A stretch of 64,000 nucleotides of DNA. Origin: Gambelia wislizenii. Taxonomy: Eukaryota > Chordata > Lepidosauria > Squamata > Crotaphytidae. Both the position numbers and the translations under genes were made by a program. Positions 20,801 to 32,463 of the stretch are shown piece after piece; within the stretch, counting starts at the first letter, position 1; each line of letters opens with the position of its first letter. The notes under the pieces were generated by a model. It had not been told where the DNA came from, did not search any database, and saw only the letters and a list, made by a program, of their open reading frames with translations. Where the stretch lies: positions 16,096,501 through 16,160,500 of the forward strand of contig JAUMIR010000014.1 in NCBI GenBank assembly GCA_030847615.1, given 5' to 3'.

Positions 20801-20887
20801 GTCCATCCCACACACCCCCATTATACTTGTCATAATGTTTGAAGTGTCTTTTGTTTCCATTATTTGTGGCAAGTTAAAAAACCCCCG

Positions 20888-21010
20888 GCTTATTTACTTA
20901 TTTATTTATTTAAATTTATATGCTGCCTTTCTCTCAGAATGGGATCCAAGACAACTTACAAAAACATAAAGTAAAACATAGCATTAAAACAGTTAAAATA
21001 ATCACAATTT
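20888..21010 (-). mobile_element. L2-like LINE 3' tip, different subfamily
   Basis: ttatttatttatttaaattt, atgctgcctttctctcagaa and ccaagacaacttacaaaaac. Confidence 0.65.
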
Positions 21011-21440
21011 AAAGCTATATGAAACATATAAAAGTTTTAAAAAATAAAAACAGAACCCAATAAAAACATAGTTTTGGGAGAGTTGTAGTCCAAGAAAAAA
21101 GTAATGGCTAGCATTCAGCATAGGACTAACATCCTTGTAAGTGGACTCAAGTGTGCAGTACATAGAACTGAATAGTTTTGCAACATCCATATTACCCAGG
21201 GATTACAGCATATGGGCGTCCGTTGCACAATGGTAGCCAGTGGACTGATGCAACATGGCAGTGATGTTCAATGGGCACTGATGCACATTGAGGCACTGCT
21301 GATGTGTATCTGGATGCAGGCTAGGAAGTGCCAGAGTGCAACAGAAGTGTCCCATGAGCATCACAAGAGCCCAATGCACATCAGGAGCATCCACTGTGCA
21401 TTGAAAGATGTTTGCCGATGCCTGAATGTGCATCTTTAAA
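21011..21440. other. Unassigned stretch
   Basis: 21225-21440 is rich in gatgcacat and ccactgtgcat-like words on both strands, probably a decayed minisatellite. No gene. Confidence 0.4.
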
Positions 21441-21785
21441 TATCTGAAGTCATGTTTAAATGTTTGAAGGGATGTCATACTCAGGATGGAGCAAGCTTGT
21501 TTTCTGCTGCTCCAGAGACTAGGACATGGAACAATGGGTTCAAACTCCAGGAAAGGAGATTCTACCTAAACATTAGGAAGAACTTCCTGACAGTAAGAGC
21601 TGTTCGGCGGTAAATACACAACTGTCTGGGAGTTTGGTGGAGTCTCCTTCTTTGGAGGTTTTTAAACAGAGGCTGGATGGTCATCTGTCAGGAATGCTTT
21701 GATTGTGTCTTCCTGCATGGCAGGGGGTTGGACTGGATGGCCCTTGTAGTCTCTTCCAACTAGATGGTTCTATGATTCTATCTTT
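21441..21785 (+). mobile_element. CR1 LINE 3' part
   Basis: atgtttaaatgtttgaaggg through ggttggactggatggccctt to the tail tggttctatgattcta. Confidence 0.92.
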
Positions 21786-21979
21786 GCAATTGACTAACAG
21801 GGTTTTGCTGTGTTTCTGCTTTGTAAACTTATGAAAGATAGACCATGATCTAGCGTTGCAGCCAATCGCAGAAGGGAAGGGAGAGTAACGTGTTGCATTA
21901 CTCCTTAGGTTTTCCATTACTTTTTCTTTTTTTTTTTAAAAAAAAAATATTTTTATTAAACATATAAATTTGTCATATG

Positions 21980-22612
21980 AAATCTCTCTCTGGCTTTTCT
22001 TCGCAAACAAAGATTCAGGAAGGACTCAGTACACACTTTCTGCAAGCGCACTGATGACTAAAAAGGCCAATCCGAGATAAACAAGTCCGGTTGCAGAAAG
22101 CACAGCAGAAGGTCTCCTTGGGTGATGTTTCCGGGTTGTGATTCTTTCTGCATTGTCGTTTCTCTTCAAGACTTGTTTGGCGTGAGTTCTCAAATAAGGC
22201 TGCAGCATTGTGGATAGTGCGTCTCCATGCCTCCCAATGTGAGGCCAGGGCGGACCACTGTTGGTGATCAATTTGGCCGAGCCTGAGATGTTGTTTCAGG
22301 GAGTCCTTGTATTGCCTTTTTGGAGCACCCTCTTCCGCTGATCCATGGCGAGTTCACTGTACAGTACTATTTTTGGGAGGCGATGGTCCTCCATCCTAGA
22401 AACGTGCCCTGCCCAGTGCAGCTGTGTTCTCAATATCATGGCCTCAATGCTGGTGATCCCTGCTTGCTCGAGGACAGCAACATTCGTCACATAGTCAGTC
22501 CAGTGTATATTTAGCATTGTGCATATACAGCGCTGATGAAAGCGTTCGAGGAGTCGTAAGTGGTGGCGATACGTGACCCATGTTTCAGACCCATAAAGGA
22601 GAATAGACTATA
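21980..22612 (-). mobile_element. Second LINE family, 5'-truncated copy
   Basis: Same 3' end (ctctctctggcttttcttcg) and minus-strand blocks MLNIHWTDYVTNVAVLEQAG and LHWAGHVSRMEDHRLPK. It is inserted in AT-rich DNA between tatgaaa and tatataca. Confidence 0.88.
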
Positions 22613-23338
22613 TACAAAATATATAATTATATGCAATATAGACTAAATAATTATAACCTCTCCCACCCTATTACACTTCCTATCTGACCTTACCTATATA
22701 TTGTGAAGCCATTTCATAATTTACATCTTCTACTATGACATACTTAATAAGTTTACTATTTTTGCTTTTCTTTTCCTTCTTTCTTTCTTTTCTTTCTTCT
22801 AATCTTACCCAACTACTTCATTTTCTTTATCTTTCCATAACTCCATTATTATTATTATCGTTATTGTTATTGTTTTTTGTCTTCACACCTTTCATCTCAT
22901 ATTATTGGAAAACAACATTTTCTATCTTTTTTATTTGTTTGTTTTTCATTTAATTTTTAATTGCTGCAAATTCTCCCCATTTGTTTTTCAAATATTCAGA
23001 TAGTTTATTCCAGTCTTCTTGTTGTATCCCATTATTTTTTTCATTCCTTTGCATTCCTTTAAAAAAAAAAAAACCTTAAGACTGATAAGGGAATGACCTG
23101 AAACTTGAAAAATTATTGTAAAAATATTTCTGAATATGTCCCTAAAAAGTAACCTTAAAAATTGCTAAAAATGCTTACTTGTTGCTCTAATAAAGTAACT
23201 GTCCTCTTACTTGTTATGTTACTTCTGAAATTTAAAGTTTGTTACATTGTCATTGTATGTATACAAATGGTGATGAAGTTGTGCAGAACTTGCTACTACC
23301 AAACTTTGGATTTTTGGCTTCTTCTAGGGGTCTTTCTT
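22613..23338. other. AT-rich unassigned stretch
   Basis: Polypyrimidine/AT-rich DNA. Short plus-strand frames (22735-22953, 23162-23440) are Leu/Phe-rich by composition. No gene supported. Confidence 0.5.
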
Positions 23339-24320
23339 TCAACATGGCCTTGTTGTTGTGTTCCTTCAATTTACAGCAGCCCTAAGGATTTTCTTGGCAA
23401 GATTTGTTCAGAAGGGTGGGTTGCCTTTGCCTGCCTCTGAGGCTGAGAGAGTGTGACTTGCCCAAGGTCACCCAATGGCCAAGTAGGGATTTGAACCCTA
23501 CAAAACAACAAAGGAAGTATGCTAATAATAAGATTATGTAACTAGTTTGTTAATACAAAGCTATTTTTTGGTTTTTTTTCAATATAATTAGTTCAATTTA
23601 ATGCAATACAGCCACAAAAAAAGCTTATTTCAGCATGAAAAACCAACTTATATCAGCATAAAGATTGACAATTATTTCTACACACACAAATGGCTTAATA
23701 CAGCATAATGATTCTCACTGACTTAATACAGAATAAATAAAACCATAATGATCCTCACTAACTTAATACAGAATAAATAAAACCAAAAACAGCTCTTTTA
23801 CAGCAAATATTAACAACAGTTCTAACAATGACCAATTTCTATTTGGCTTAATACAGCATAAGCTACCCAAACTGCTTGCTTGTTTTTGGTTTTATTTATT
23901 CTGAATTAAGTCAGTGAGGATCATTATGCTGTATTAAGCCATTTGTGTGTGTAGAAATAATTGTCAAACTTTATGCTGGTATAAGTTGGTTTTTCGTGCT
24001 GAAATAAGCTTTTTTGTGGTTGTATTGCATTAAATTGGACTAATTATATTGAAAAAACAAAAAATAGCATTGTATTAACAAACTAGTTACATAGTCTTAT
24101 TATTAGCATACTCCCTTTGTTGTTTTAGAGTGCCAAAATTAGACACCCTCCGTCAGAGTTATTTGATTTGAACCCTACACCATGCTGGCTCTTTAAAAAG
24201 AGTTATTCCAAGGAAGTTTGTCATTGTCTATCTCTTAAACTAAGAGAGAGTGACTTGCTCAAGGTCACCCTGTCAGTTTCCATGGCAGGGATAGAGGCTC
24301 CCTACCCCAGGCACTATGTA
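23339..24320 (-). mobile_element. Sauria-type SINE split by a foldback element
   Basis: Left part 23339-23502 (ttttcttggcaagatttgtt ... gatttgaaccctaca). It resumes at 24165 with the same 15 bases and then ccatgctggctct. Further SINE-like sequence continues to about 24310. Confidence 0.8.
23503..24164. mobile_element. Palindromic (foldback) element with 15-bp target duplication
   Basis: GATTTGAACCCTACA stands at 23488-23502 and again at 24165-24179. The inside begins aaacaacaaaggaagtatgc, and about 250 bases repeat in inverse near the right end (gcatactccctttgttgttt at 24108-24127) at roughly 95%. About 35 non-mirrored bases follow on the right. Confidence 0.88.
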
Positions 24321-24439
24321 AAACTTCCAAGAGATGTGTTAATGTGTGGGAAAATATGAGAATAAATCATTGGGAATATCACCAAATGGCACCATGGAGA
24401 AGGAGGCGGTGCCCCCCTTGGGCCAAATTAGAAGACCAT

Positions 24440-25195
24440 AAAAGATCCCATCTAAACATTAGGAAGAACTTCCTGACAGTTTATCACACTGCTATACTGC
24501 TATTATTCCATTTTAACTGCTATGGCTGTCTCCTGTAGAATTCTGGGCTTTGTAGTTTAATGAGGTTTCAGAGCTCTCTGGCTGAGAGGTCTAAATGCCC
24601 CTCCCTAAACTGCAAATCCCAGGATTCCACAGGAAGCAGCCATAGCAGTTAAAGTGGGATAACAGCACTATAACAGTGTAGTGTGATACTCTCATAAAAG
24701 TTATTCAGCAGTGGAATATTGATAAGCTGGAAAATGTTCAGAGGAGGGTAACCAGGGTGGTAGGAGGTCTGGAAGCCATTGTGCCCTATGAGGAGCAGCT
24801 TAGGGAGCTGGGCATGTTTAGTCTGGAGAAGAGAAGGTTAAGAGGGGACATGATAGCCATGTTTAAATATTTGAAAGGATGTCATATTGAAGAGGGAGCA
24901 AGCTTGCTTTCTGCTGCTTCAGAGACTAGGACACGGAGCAATGGGTTCAAACTATAAGAAAAGAGATTGAACCTAAATATTAGGAAGAACGTCCTGACAG
25001 TAAGAGCTGTTTGGAAGTGGAATACACAGCCTGGGAGTGTGGTGGAGTCTCCTTCTTTGGAGGTTTTTAAACAGAGGCTGGATGGCCATCTGTTGGGAAT
25101 GCTTTGTGTATTCCTGCAGGGCAGAAAGGGGTTGGATTAGATGGCCCTTGTGGTCTCTTCTAACTCTGCAATTCTATGATTCTATGATTCTATAA
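24440..25195 (+). mobile_element. CR1 LINE, split by a palindromic MITE
   Basis: 24440-24478 (cccatctaaacattaggaag, aacttcctgacagt) is a short piece. 24700-25195 is a longer copy from acgttcagaggagggtaacc-like sequence to the ATTCTATGA tail. Confidence 0.82.
24479..24695. mobile_element. Palindromic MITE (TGGAATCCTGGGATTTGTAG family)
   Basis: ttatcacactgctatactgc at the left mirrors cactataacagtgtagtgtg at the right, with ctgtagaattctgggctttg and aaatcccaggattccacagg inside. Confidence 0.85.
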
Positions 25196-25655
25196 GGGCC
25201 AGATTTGACCCTAAGGCCTGAGGTTGTCCACCCCTGTTGTAAAACCCAGCCAGTCTGCTTCCGCTCCCTGGGTAACCCATGGATAAAACAGAGACTGAGA
25301 GAGAGATGCTTCAACTGCAGCCTCCACTGTGCCTGCCAAGTTTCCTCCTCTTCTCTTCCAACTGTAGAAAACACCAGCTTCTGGCATGCCTGGGCATGCT
25401 GAATGTTTGCACACACAAGGGCTGTGAGCAGAAACATTAATCAGAGGTGTCTTGGCTGCCAGCAGTCAAAAGACTCTGAAATGCACCATATGTTCTCCCT
25501 GGCGAGGTGTGGAAGAGTGCCTGGCTCTTTCCTCCCTGAAAAGCTGCAAAGGGATGGGAATCAAGCTAATTGCCACAAGGAAGGGTGTCCAGAAAAGGGC
25601 ACAAGAAGTGAGGAGAAGGCAGAAGTGAGAAGAAAGTTTTGGTGAGTGAAAGCAG
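25196..25655. other. Unassigned stretch
   Basis: No supported gene. Both strands carry short overlapping frames without domains. Confidence 0.4.
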
Positions 25656-25736
25656 GTGGCATATCCTTCAACATTTCACAGGTATAAACCGGGACACATG
25701 GCCAAGCAACATCAGAGCATGGGCAAGATGGCAAAA

Positions 25737-25959
25737 ATGTGAAGTTAAAGGCTTTCATGGCCGGCATCCATTGGTTTTCTGTGGGTTTTTCCCCAGCTAT
25801 GAGGTCGTGTTCTGGAAGAGTTTATTCCTGACGTTTTGCCTGCATCTGTGGCTGGCATCTCTCTGAAGATGCCAGCCACAGATGCAGGCGAAACATCAGG
25901 AATAAACTCTTCCAGAACACGGCCTCACAGCCCGGAAAAAAAACACACAGAAAACCTAA
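25737..25959 (+). mobile_element. Palindromic MITE (tctggaagagtttattcctg family)
   Basis: tgttctggaagagtttattc at 25810 is mirrored by gaataaactcttccagaaca at 25900, with a central gatgccagccacagatgcag hairpin. AGATGGCAAAA flanks the insertion (25726-25736 and 25960-25970). The right end is shorter than the left. Confidence 0.85.
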
Positions 25960-26017
25960 AGATGGCAAAAGTTATTGATGAGGAAGGAAAAAAAACAAGC
26001 AAGGAGAGGCTGTAGCA

Positions 26018-26296
26018 AGGAGCCCTGGTGGCGCAGTGGTTAAATGCCAGTACTGCACGTTGCCACGTTGCAAGTTCGATTTCAGCGGGCTCCAAGGTTC
26101 ACTCAGCCTTCCATCCTTTCGTAGGTCGGTAAAATGAGTACCCAGCTTATGGGGGCAATTAGCTAACACACATTGGAAACTGCTTAATGCAGTGTAGATG
26201 TGTAAATTGCTATTGCTTAAAAACAATTTGTAAGCCACTCTGATAGCCTTGTGGCTGAAGAGCGGGGTATAAATAAATAAATAAATAAAAATAAAA
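26018..26296 (+). mobile_element. tRNA-derived SINE (Squam/ACA-like)
   Basis: The tRNA-like head (ggagccctggtggcgcagtg, gcaagttcgatttcagc) is followed by tcggtaaaatgagtacccag and the (AAATA)n tail. GTAGCAA flanks it on both sides, a probable TSD. Confidence 0.88.
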
Positions 26297-26654
26297 AGTA
26301 GCAATTTGCTCTTGCCTGAACCTCTTGGAAAGGGCAAGATACTGCCCCCTTCCTCTCCTCCATTGCTGAGTTACTTGAGTGCAAGCTACTTTTGCATTTT
26401 GAACTCAGTTTGCAGCAATGGAAGTAAGTGTAGGACAAAGTGGGAGGAAGGGAAGGAAACTGCGATATTTGAAAAAGCAGTTGAAAAAGTGGGACAGCAG
26501 AGGATTAATTGAGACTGTCCCTGCCAAATTGGGACAGTTGTAGGGTATGAGATAGCACAACATGTAAGGAAACCTATGGAAATGTCATGTTTTACTCTTT
26601 AGAATGGAATGGGATGGGCATGGTACAGGCAAGCTGGAGGGGCATTGTGCACAT

Positions 26655-27300
26655 GAACTGGGCCATCCAGTCCAACCCTCTGCCATACAGGGATACACAA
26701 TCAAAGCACTCCCACAGATGGCCATCCAGCCTCTGTTTAAAAACCTCCAAAGAAGGAGACGCCACCACACTCCCAGGCAGTGGATTCCACTGCCAAACAG
26801 CTCTTACTGTCAGGAGGTTCTTCCCAATGTTTAGGTGGAATCTCTTTTCCTTTAGTTTGAACCCATTGCTCCTTGTCCTTAGTCTCCGGAGCATCAGAAA
26901 ACAAGCTGCAATATGAGATAATTTCAAGTATTTAAATGTGGCTATCATGTCACCTGTTAACCTTCTGTATTCCATGCTAAACATACCCAGCTCCCTAAGC
27001 CATTCCTCATAGGGCACGGCTTCCAGATCTTTCACCATGTTGGTTGCAGTCCTCTGGATGTGTTCCAGCTTGTCCATATCCTTCTTGAATTGCTGTGCCC
27101 AGAACTAGATGCAATATTCAATGTGAGATCTGACCAAAGCAGAATATAGTGGCACTATTACTTCCCTTGATCTAGACACTGGACTCCTATTAATGCAGCC
27201 TAGGATCACATTGGCTTTATAAGCTGCCACATCACACCATTCAATTTTGATCACGTTCCAATCTTGCTTGGCAATGTGTGTCCTAGTTTTCATCTCTTAA
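26655..27300 (-). mobile_element. CR1 LINE, about 645-bp copy
   Basis: ccatccagtccaaccctctg at the left; minus-strand blocks [39 protein letters not shown] and [20 protein letters not shown]. The 3' tip is missing. Confidence 0.92.
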
Positions 27301-29520
27301 ATGATGGGTGGCATAGAACATCTGCAGATATCTTGTTACAGGTACCTTAAGAGAGCATCTCACAGACTTCTAGTGAGCAGCCCCTTCTTGTATCATTTTG
27401 TTTGTTCATCTACTACCAAGATACTTGTATTCCAGTCAACCTTACCCTTGCCATGCTCTCCTTCTCTCTCTCTTTCCTCTTTGAAAGCCACTCCTTCAAA
27501 TGCCTAAACTAGCTTGTTATGCATTTGCCTTGTGCAATAACAACACCTCTCAGGTTTACTCTAGCTGTTTAAACACTGCCCGGGCAATCAGCCAAAGGTT
27601 GATTACTATACAGATGATAGCAGAGGCACAGCACAGTCAAGCTAATTACAGGCAGGGGAATCAAGGCCGTGTGGTCAGACACTTACTTTATTAGCAAGCA
27701 AATATGAGTTCATAAGCAAAATCCAAATAACAAGGCATAGGTCCAGCAGACAGAGTTCTGAGTAGTCCAGCAGAATCCAAGTCAGGCATACAGAGTTCAG
27801 AGTAACAAACATAGTCTGGGTCAAACACTGTTGGAGATATAGCATTCTTCCTGCATCCCCCACTTGCTAACTAACAAAGTTAAGCACCTTCTTAGAAAGA
27901 TTTAGGGAACTCCTTTGCATGTTAAAAGTTCCTCCCCTTCTCCTCATGCTACCTTAGTTATTTGTGGGCTTGGCTAGTAGCTTTGACTCAGCCAAGCTAA
28001 ATGATGTGGGGTGACTATTGAGTCATTAATCACATGACCTAATGATTTTTAAAGTTTATGACCCTTTGTTCTCTCCACTCAGAAGCACACGCCTCACTAA
28101 ACACACATGAAGATGGGATCCATGCTCTCACTTACTTGCATTCACTTTCTCTGAAGAACAAAGGAACATGGATGCTGCCACATGCAAACTTAGGGATACG
28201 CAGCCTTGTTTACCTTATCTTACCTGAATTCACTGAATGGGTGAGTTCTACCCTAAATCCTTTAGTTGGTTAAGGATTTTAGCTTCCCCATGCATACTTA
28301 TTGCAAAACTATTAATATTTAAGTATTCTTTTTTAAAAGAAGAAGTTGTTTTTGTCTTTCATTTGTTTAAGTGGTGTTAATGACTGAGTGATTTACAGTA
28401 CTTAACTAATTGAGTCTGTTCGCTTTGTGTCTCTGCTAACTCTGCTACAGTAAAAGTTTTATTTTAACTCAAGAAGATAGTCCCAAAGGGCTAGCTCCCT
28501 GGAATCTTCAATGGATTTTTAATTTTTATGCTCATACACCCCAACAAACACAGTGAGCAGGAACACAGTGGGTCACCAGGTAGGTCAGATAACTTCCAAC
28601 AACACTTGGAGTAAGTTGTCCTCTGTGTCTAAAGGGGCAGGGCCCTCTGTCAGAGCTGGTACCGCACTATTGTTTGTCTCTGAGGCCTGTGGCTCTGGAA
28701 CTTCCTTCTGCTCTCGTTCAGCAGGTCCTGACATGTATTTGGATAGGGGAATAGAGTAAGGTTATACTATACCAATCCGACAGAGCAGAGATCGTGAAGT
28801 AAACTGACAGCGAAGAGGTCCAGATGACAGAATGGTGACTCGGAGTCAGAAAGCAAGGGATTTGTGCATGCTTTGGTGGAGTGTACACTTTAGTGAAGTT
28901 TTAGAGTGATATTTATACCTGGTAATTCCCCTGAAGGGATGAGATTTTGAGTGGAATACAATGTTTCTCGGGCATTCCTAGGACTGGACAAAGGGTACTC
29001 CAGAAGAGTTAACAATTGTTAATGGTCAATATACTTAGCATTGAATAGTAGAAGGCAAGGTCTATTGTTGGAGGGGGAGGGGAGAGGAAGAACCTATTTT
29101 GCAAGCATCAAGGACTCTGTTATCTTTGAATGGATTAGTGGACCAGTCACCTCCAGGTATTATCTCTGACCTGAGTATTACCTGTTTGGGAAATTTCCAA
29201 AGGCCCCTCCCTTGGTTATATGACTTGAAACTTGCTATCTAGGGATCCCTGGTTTATCTGCTAACCATGTGGAAGGCCATATTAAGCCAAATTATTAAAT
29301 ATTGCCAATTATGTCATGTTCCAAGATGGGGGCTATCAGAGTAGGTAACAACACCTTCATGGTTTTGGTGCACCAGTGACTCCGTTTCATTTTGACAGAC
29401 CCTTGAACCTTCACTGACCTGGGAACTGAGTAGATCAGGGAATTGTTTAAATGAATAATACTGGGGGGAGATACTTTAAAGGATAACTTTCTAAACCCTG
29501 GGCTTCCTCTAATCTCACAC
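27301..29520. other. Unassigned stretch upstream of the CCDC187-like gene
   Basis: No exon that I can support. 27530-28550 has an LTR-like feel (reverse AATAAA context at about 27690, ccccaaca near 28545), but I could not match TG..CA ends to a TSD. 29262-29355 is shared with 34908-35010. Confidence 0.4.
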
Positions 29521-29522
29521 AG

Positions 29523-30079
29523 GCCGATGGAAGATTTCTTTGAGACCTGGAATGGCAGACAAGCATGGATCAGGAGTGGCACCCTTCCTATTGAGAAGAA
29601 GACTTACTCTGGGATGGTCAGGAGACCTGTCACTCCACCAGACCTCCAACAGCAATCACCTCCTCCTTTTTCTCAGCAGCATTTTCCACGTCTGAGCAAG
29701 GAAGGTGGCACAGAACCTGCTGTCTCCTCCATTAACAGGCGTGAAGCCAGAGAGATCCAAGATAAGGCGTCTCCCAACCTGACCTTATCTCCCCACCTTG
29801 GCTCATCACCTTCTCCTCACTCCTGGAGTTGCCACCTGGCTTGGAAGTTAGAGAGTCTCAAGGAAAACTCTCCTCATGATAAGACGTTGCAGAAGTTGAA
29901 AGAGAGGATCCGGCAGCAGAGGCAACGGAGCCTGTCCTGGCCCCTGAGAGAGAAGAGGTTGGCTGTTTGCTCCATGGAGGGAAGCCCAGCCAAGCAGCCC
30001 CTCAAGAGGAAGATCCGCAAGGTCGTGTGTGCTTCTCCAGCACTTGTGGACACGAACTCAGGAGTTCATCCAGATTCCA
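29523..30079 (+). CDS. CCDC187: CCDC187-like exon 1 (first coding exon seen)
   Basis: The acceptor follows a pyrimidine-rich tract (cctctaatctcacacag) and the donor is CCA/GTAAGG at 30080. Translation can start at the ATG at 29527, four bases into the exon, giving 184 codons plus one base (phase 1). The first four bases also read as a phase-2 entry, so an upstream coding exon is not excluded. The product is Ser/Pro-rich and probably disordered. It carries a basic KLKERIRQQRQRS segment at residues 123-135 that matches the KLKERIRKQ block of CEP350, followed by a KRKIRKV stretch near residue 160 that mirrors the VRKVATAP region of CEP350. The two landmarks in the right order are the main support for the family call. 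Confidence 0.85.
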
Positions 30080-30179
30080 GTAAGGACAATCAGCCAGAAG
30101 GCTATTGTCAAAACTAGAGAGATATATCTTCACTTATTTCAACAATTTTATCCTGGGGCAATTTTATCCACATGACACA

Positions 30180-30765
30180 AATCATAGAATCATAGAATTG
30201 CAGAGCTGGAAGAGACCATGAGGGCCATCCAGTCCAACCCCCTGCCATGCAGGAAATCACGATCAAAGCATCCTTGACAAATGGCCATCCAGCCTCTGTT
30301 TAAAGACCTCCAAGGAAGGAGACCCCACCACGCTCCGAGGGAGTGCATTCCACTGCCGAACAGTTCTTACTGTCAAAAAGTTCCTCCTAATGTTGAGGTG
30401 GAATCTCTGTTCCTGGAGCTTGCATCCATTGCTTCGTGTTCCAGTCTCTGGAGCAGCAGAAAACAAGCTTGCTCCTTCCTCAATGTGACACCCCTTCAAA
30501 TACTTAAACAGGGCTATCATATCGCCTCTTAACCGTCTTTTTTCCAGGCTAAACATACCCAGCTCCCTAAGTCTCTCCTTATAAGGCATCGTTTCCAGAC
30601 CTTTCACCATTTTAGTCGCCCTCCTCTGGACACGCTCCAATTTGTCAATATCCTTTTTGAATTGTGGTGCCCAGAACTGGACACAGTATTCTAGGTGAGG
30701 TCTGACCAAGGCAGAATAGAGCGGCACTATTACTTCCCTTGATCTGGACACTATACTTCTATTGA
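30180..30765 (-). mobile_element. CR1 LINE within intron 1
   Basis: Tip atcatagaatcatagaattg. The minus-strand frame of 162 codons is open through [20 protein letters not shown] and the [20 protein letters not shown] block. Slightly different subfamily (FKYLKGC with EEGAS). Confidence 0.93.
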
Positions 30766-30767
30766 AA

Positions 30768-30940
30768 CTGGATTATTTGCCATTGTGCCTTCCTATGGAA
30801 TCCTGGGATTTGTAGTTTTACAAGGTCTTTAGCTTTCTCTGCCAAAGAGTGCTGGTGCCTCACCAGACTACAAATCCCAGGATTCCATAGGAAGGAGCCA
30901 TGGAAAATAATCCAGTTTCAAATTGGATTGTTTGTGTCAT
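30768..30940. mobile_element. Palindromic MITE (TGGAATCCTGGGATTTGTAG family)
   Basis: tatggaatcctgggatttgt mirrored by acaaatcccaggattccata. The CR1 tail resumes soon after. Confidence 0.85.
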
Positions 30941-30984
30941 ATGGATTAGGCCTGAGAATACAAAAGTTCTTGCACAATTGCAAG

Positions 30985-31088
30985 AACTTTTGGGGATGCT
31001 TTGATCAAGATTTCCTGTGTGGCAGGGGGTTGGACTGGATGGCCCTCGTGGTCTCTTCCAACTCTGCAATTCTATGATTCTATGAATT
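30985..31088 (+). mobile_element. CR1 LINE 3' tip
   Basis: gatgctttgatcaagatttc, gggggttggactggatggcc and the ATTCTATGA tail. Confidence 0.85.
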
Positions 31089-31090
31089 TT

Positions 31091-31418
31091 TACCACTCTT
31101 CACACTTTGGGACTTTTTCTGAAAAATTAAGCTGTACCAACAAAACAGAAAAAGAAAGAAAGAAAGAGGAAAGGGGAAAAAAGTTGGGTCTTGGCAGAAA
31201 ATATATTTGCACAAGGTTTTTCTTGCCTCAGTCATAGCCAACATGTTTTCAACGATTTTTTCCTCCTACTAAGAATGCAAATGTTCTTTTGCAATTATTA
31301 ACCACTTTTCACATTTAGGAACTTCTTCTGATTTTTTTTTAAAAAAAGTTGGGCTTGGCAGAAAACATGTTTGCACAATGTGTTTCTTGACTTAGTCATA
31401 GGCAAAACGTTTTCTATG
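31091..31418 (+). repeat. Direct duplication, two related units
   Basis: 31092-31255 and 31301-31418 share accactcttcacactttggg / accacttttcacatttagga, aagttgggtcttggcagaaa / aagttgggcttggcagaaaa and gtcatag(c/g)caa. Spacing about 209 bases. Confidence 0.75.
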
Positions 31419-32265
31419 GGCTTGTCTATATGAGGCAATAAAATGTGGATTGATGTGCAGTAATGCCAATTTGCAGCAACCTTCATTTGTTGCCACAGTT
31501 TTTTTGGCAAGATCGCAGGCAGGCGAAGCCAAATGCATTTGATTTCCAAACAGGCATGCCTGCAAATCAAGATGGCAAGCCCAAGTGAATTACTTGCATT
31601 TTTATTCCCATCAGTTGCTGCCATCAAACAGTATTATTTTTAAAAGCAAGTCCAAGGTGAGGAAGTGAGATTTTCCACTTAAATGGGGAAAAAAGGCTGT
31701 TTCATCAGCTCAGCTCACAATTGCTACGGTGAAAATCCAACATTGTGGTTCTGGGTGCTGCCTTGCTGGCAAGCTCCACCCCCTGCGCACATCCAACCAA
31801 TCAGCTTTCCACTTCCACTCTTATTGGGAAAGCTCAGCAAAGTGAATCAGCTGTCCCAATGCGTGGAAATGCACATTTCCTTTGGAGTTTTTTTTAAAAA
31901 GTTGGGAAAAGTAGTGAAAGTTTTTCCCGCAGAGTATTTGGAGCTTTTTGTCCCCTCCTTCTGAATATGACAAAATGATGCCAATCCCATTGGGACAAAA
32001 TGTATTCTCCTAAAATTCTATGAGGAGTATTTTTGCCGTATAGACAAGCCTCCTGAACTGTGAAGACTTTTCTTGCTATTCCCCATTTTTCTGGTGGGGG
32101 CTTCAATATGTTAAAACATATTTTTTTTCTCACCAAGGGCGAGGAGTATTTATGGCACCTCTAGTCAACATACCCTCCAAAACCTTCACGAGGTCGGGTG
32201 TATTGTCAAAATGTGACCTTTCTGTCTTTTATAAATAATTTTTGTGATTTTTCTTAACGATGAAG
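31419..32265. other. Intron 1, unassigned
   Basis: Unique-looking intronic DNA. The opposing frames at 31683-31964 and 31894-32136 have no domain. Confidence 0.5.
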
Positions 32266-32346
32266 GTACTGGAGGAAGGGCAGGCAAGAAGAAGCGGTCC
32301 CACATCAACACAGCTCCTCTTCCTGAGAAGACACAGAAAAAGAAAG
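32266..32346 (+). CDS. CCDC187: CCDC187-like exon 2 (81 bp, Lys-rich)
   Basis: This symmetric phase 1-1 exon could be skipped without a frameshift. The acceptor is ttttcttaacgatgaag and the donor is AAG/GTAAAG. The encoded segment is very basic (GKKKRSH near the start, TQKKK at the end) and has no recognisable domain. A Lys-rich linker lies at the equivalent place in CEP350, between the KLKERIR block and the WRDGQKL block. The exon is short, and its support is phase, splice sites and position. Confidence 0.7.
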
Positions 32347-32421
32347 GTAAAGTCATGGGCTTGGGGGGAGATGACCATGATCCATGTGTGTGGATGGGAG
32401 GGGGGAGTGGTCAACTGAGTC

Positions 32422-32423
<2 letters not shown>

Positions 32424-32458
<35 letters not shown>
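32424..32458. repeat. (TA)n microsatellite
   Basis: About 15 TA units. Confidence 0.97.

Positions 32459-32463
<5 letters not shown>

Larger units (their letters stand above)
25657..26549 (-). mobile_element. MITE with CATACCCTCCAAC ends, carrying two insertions
   Basis: Reverse orientation: left end atatccttcaacatttcaca, right end gggacagttgtagggtatg. The body is interrupted by a palindromic element (25737-25959) and a SINE (26018-26296). Confidence 0.8.

Noticed and set aside
27530..28550. Third LTR
   Set aside because: LTR-like composition and a reverse AATAAA, but no TG...CA pair with matching 5-bp duplication could be found.
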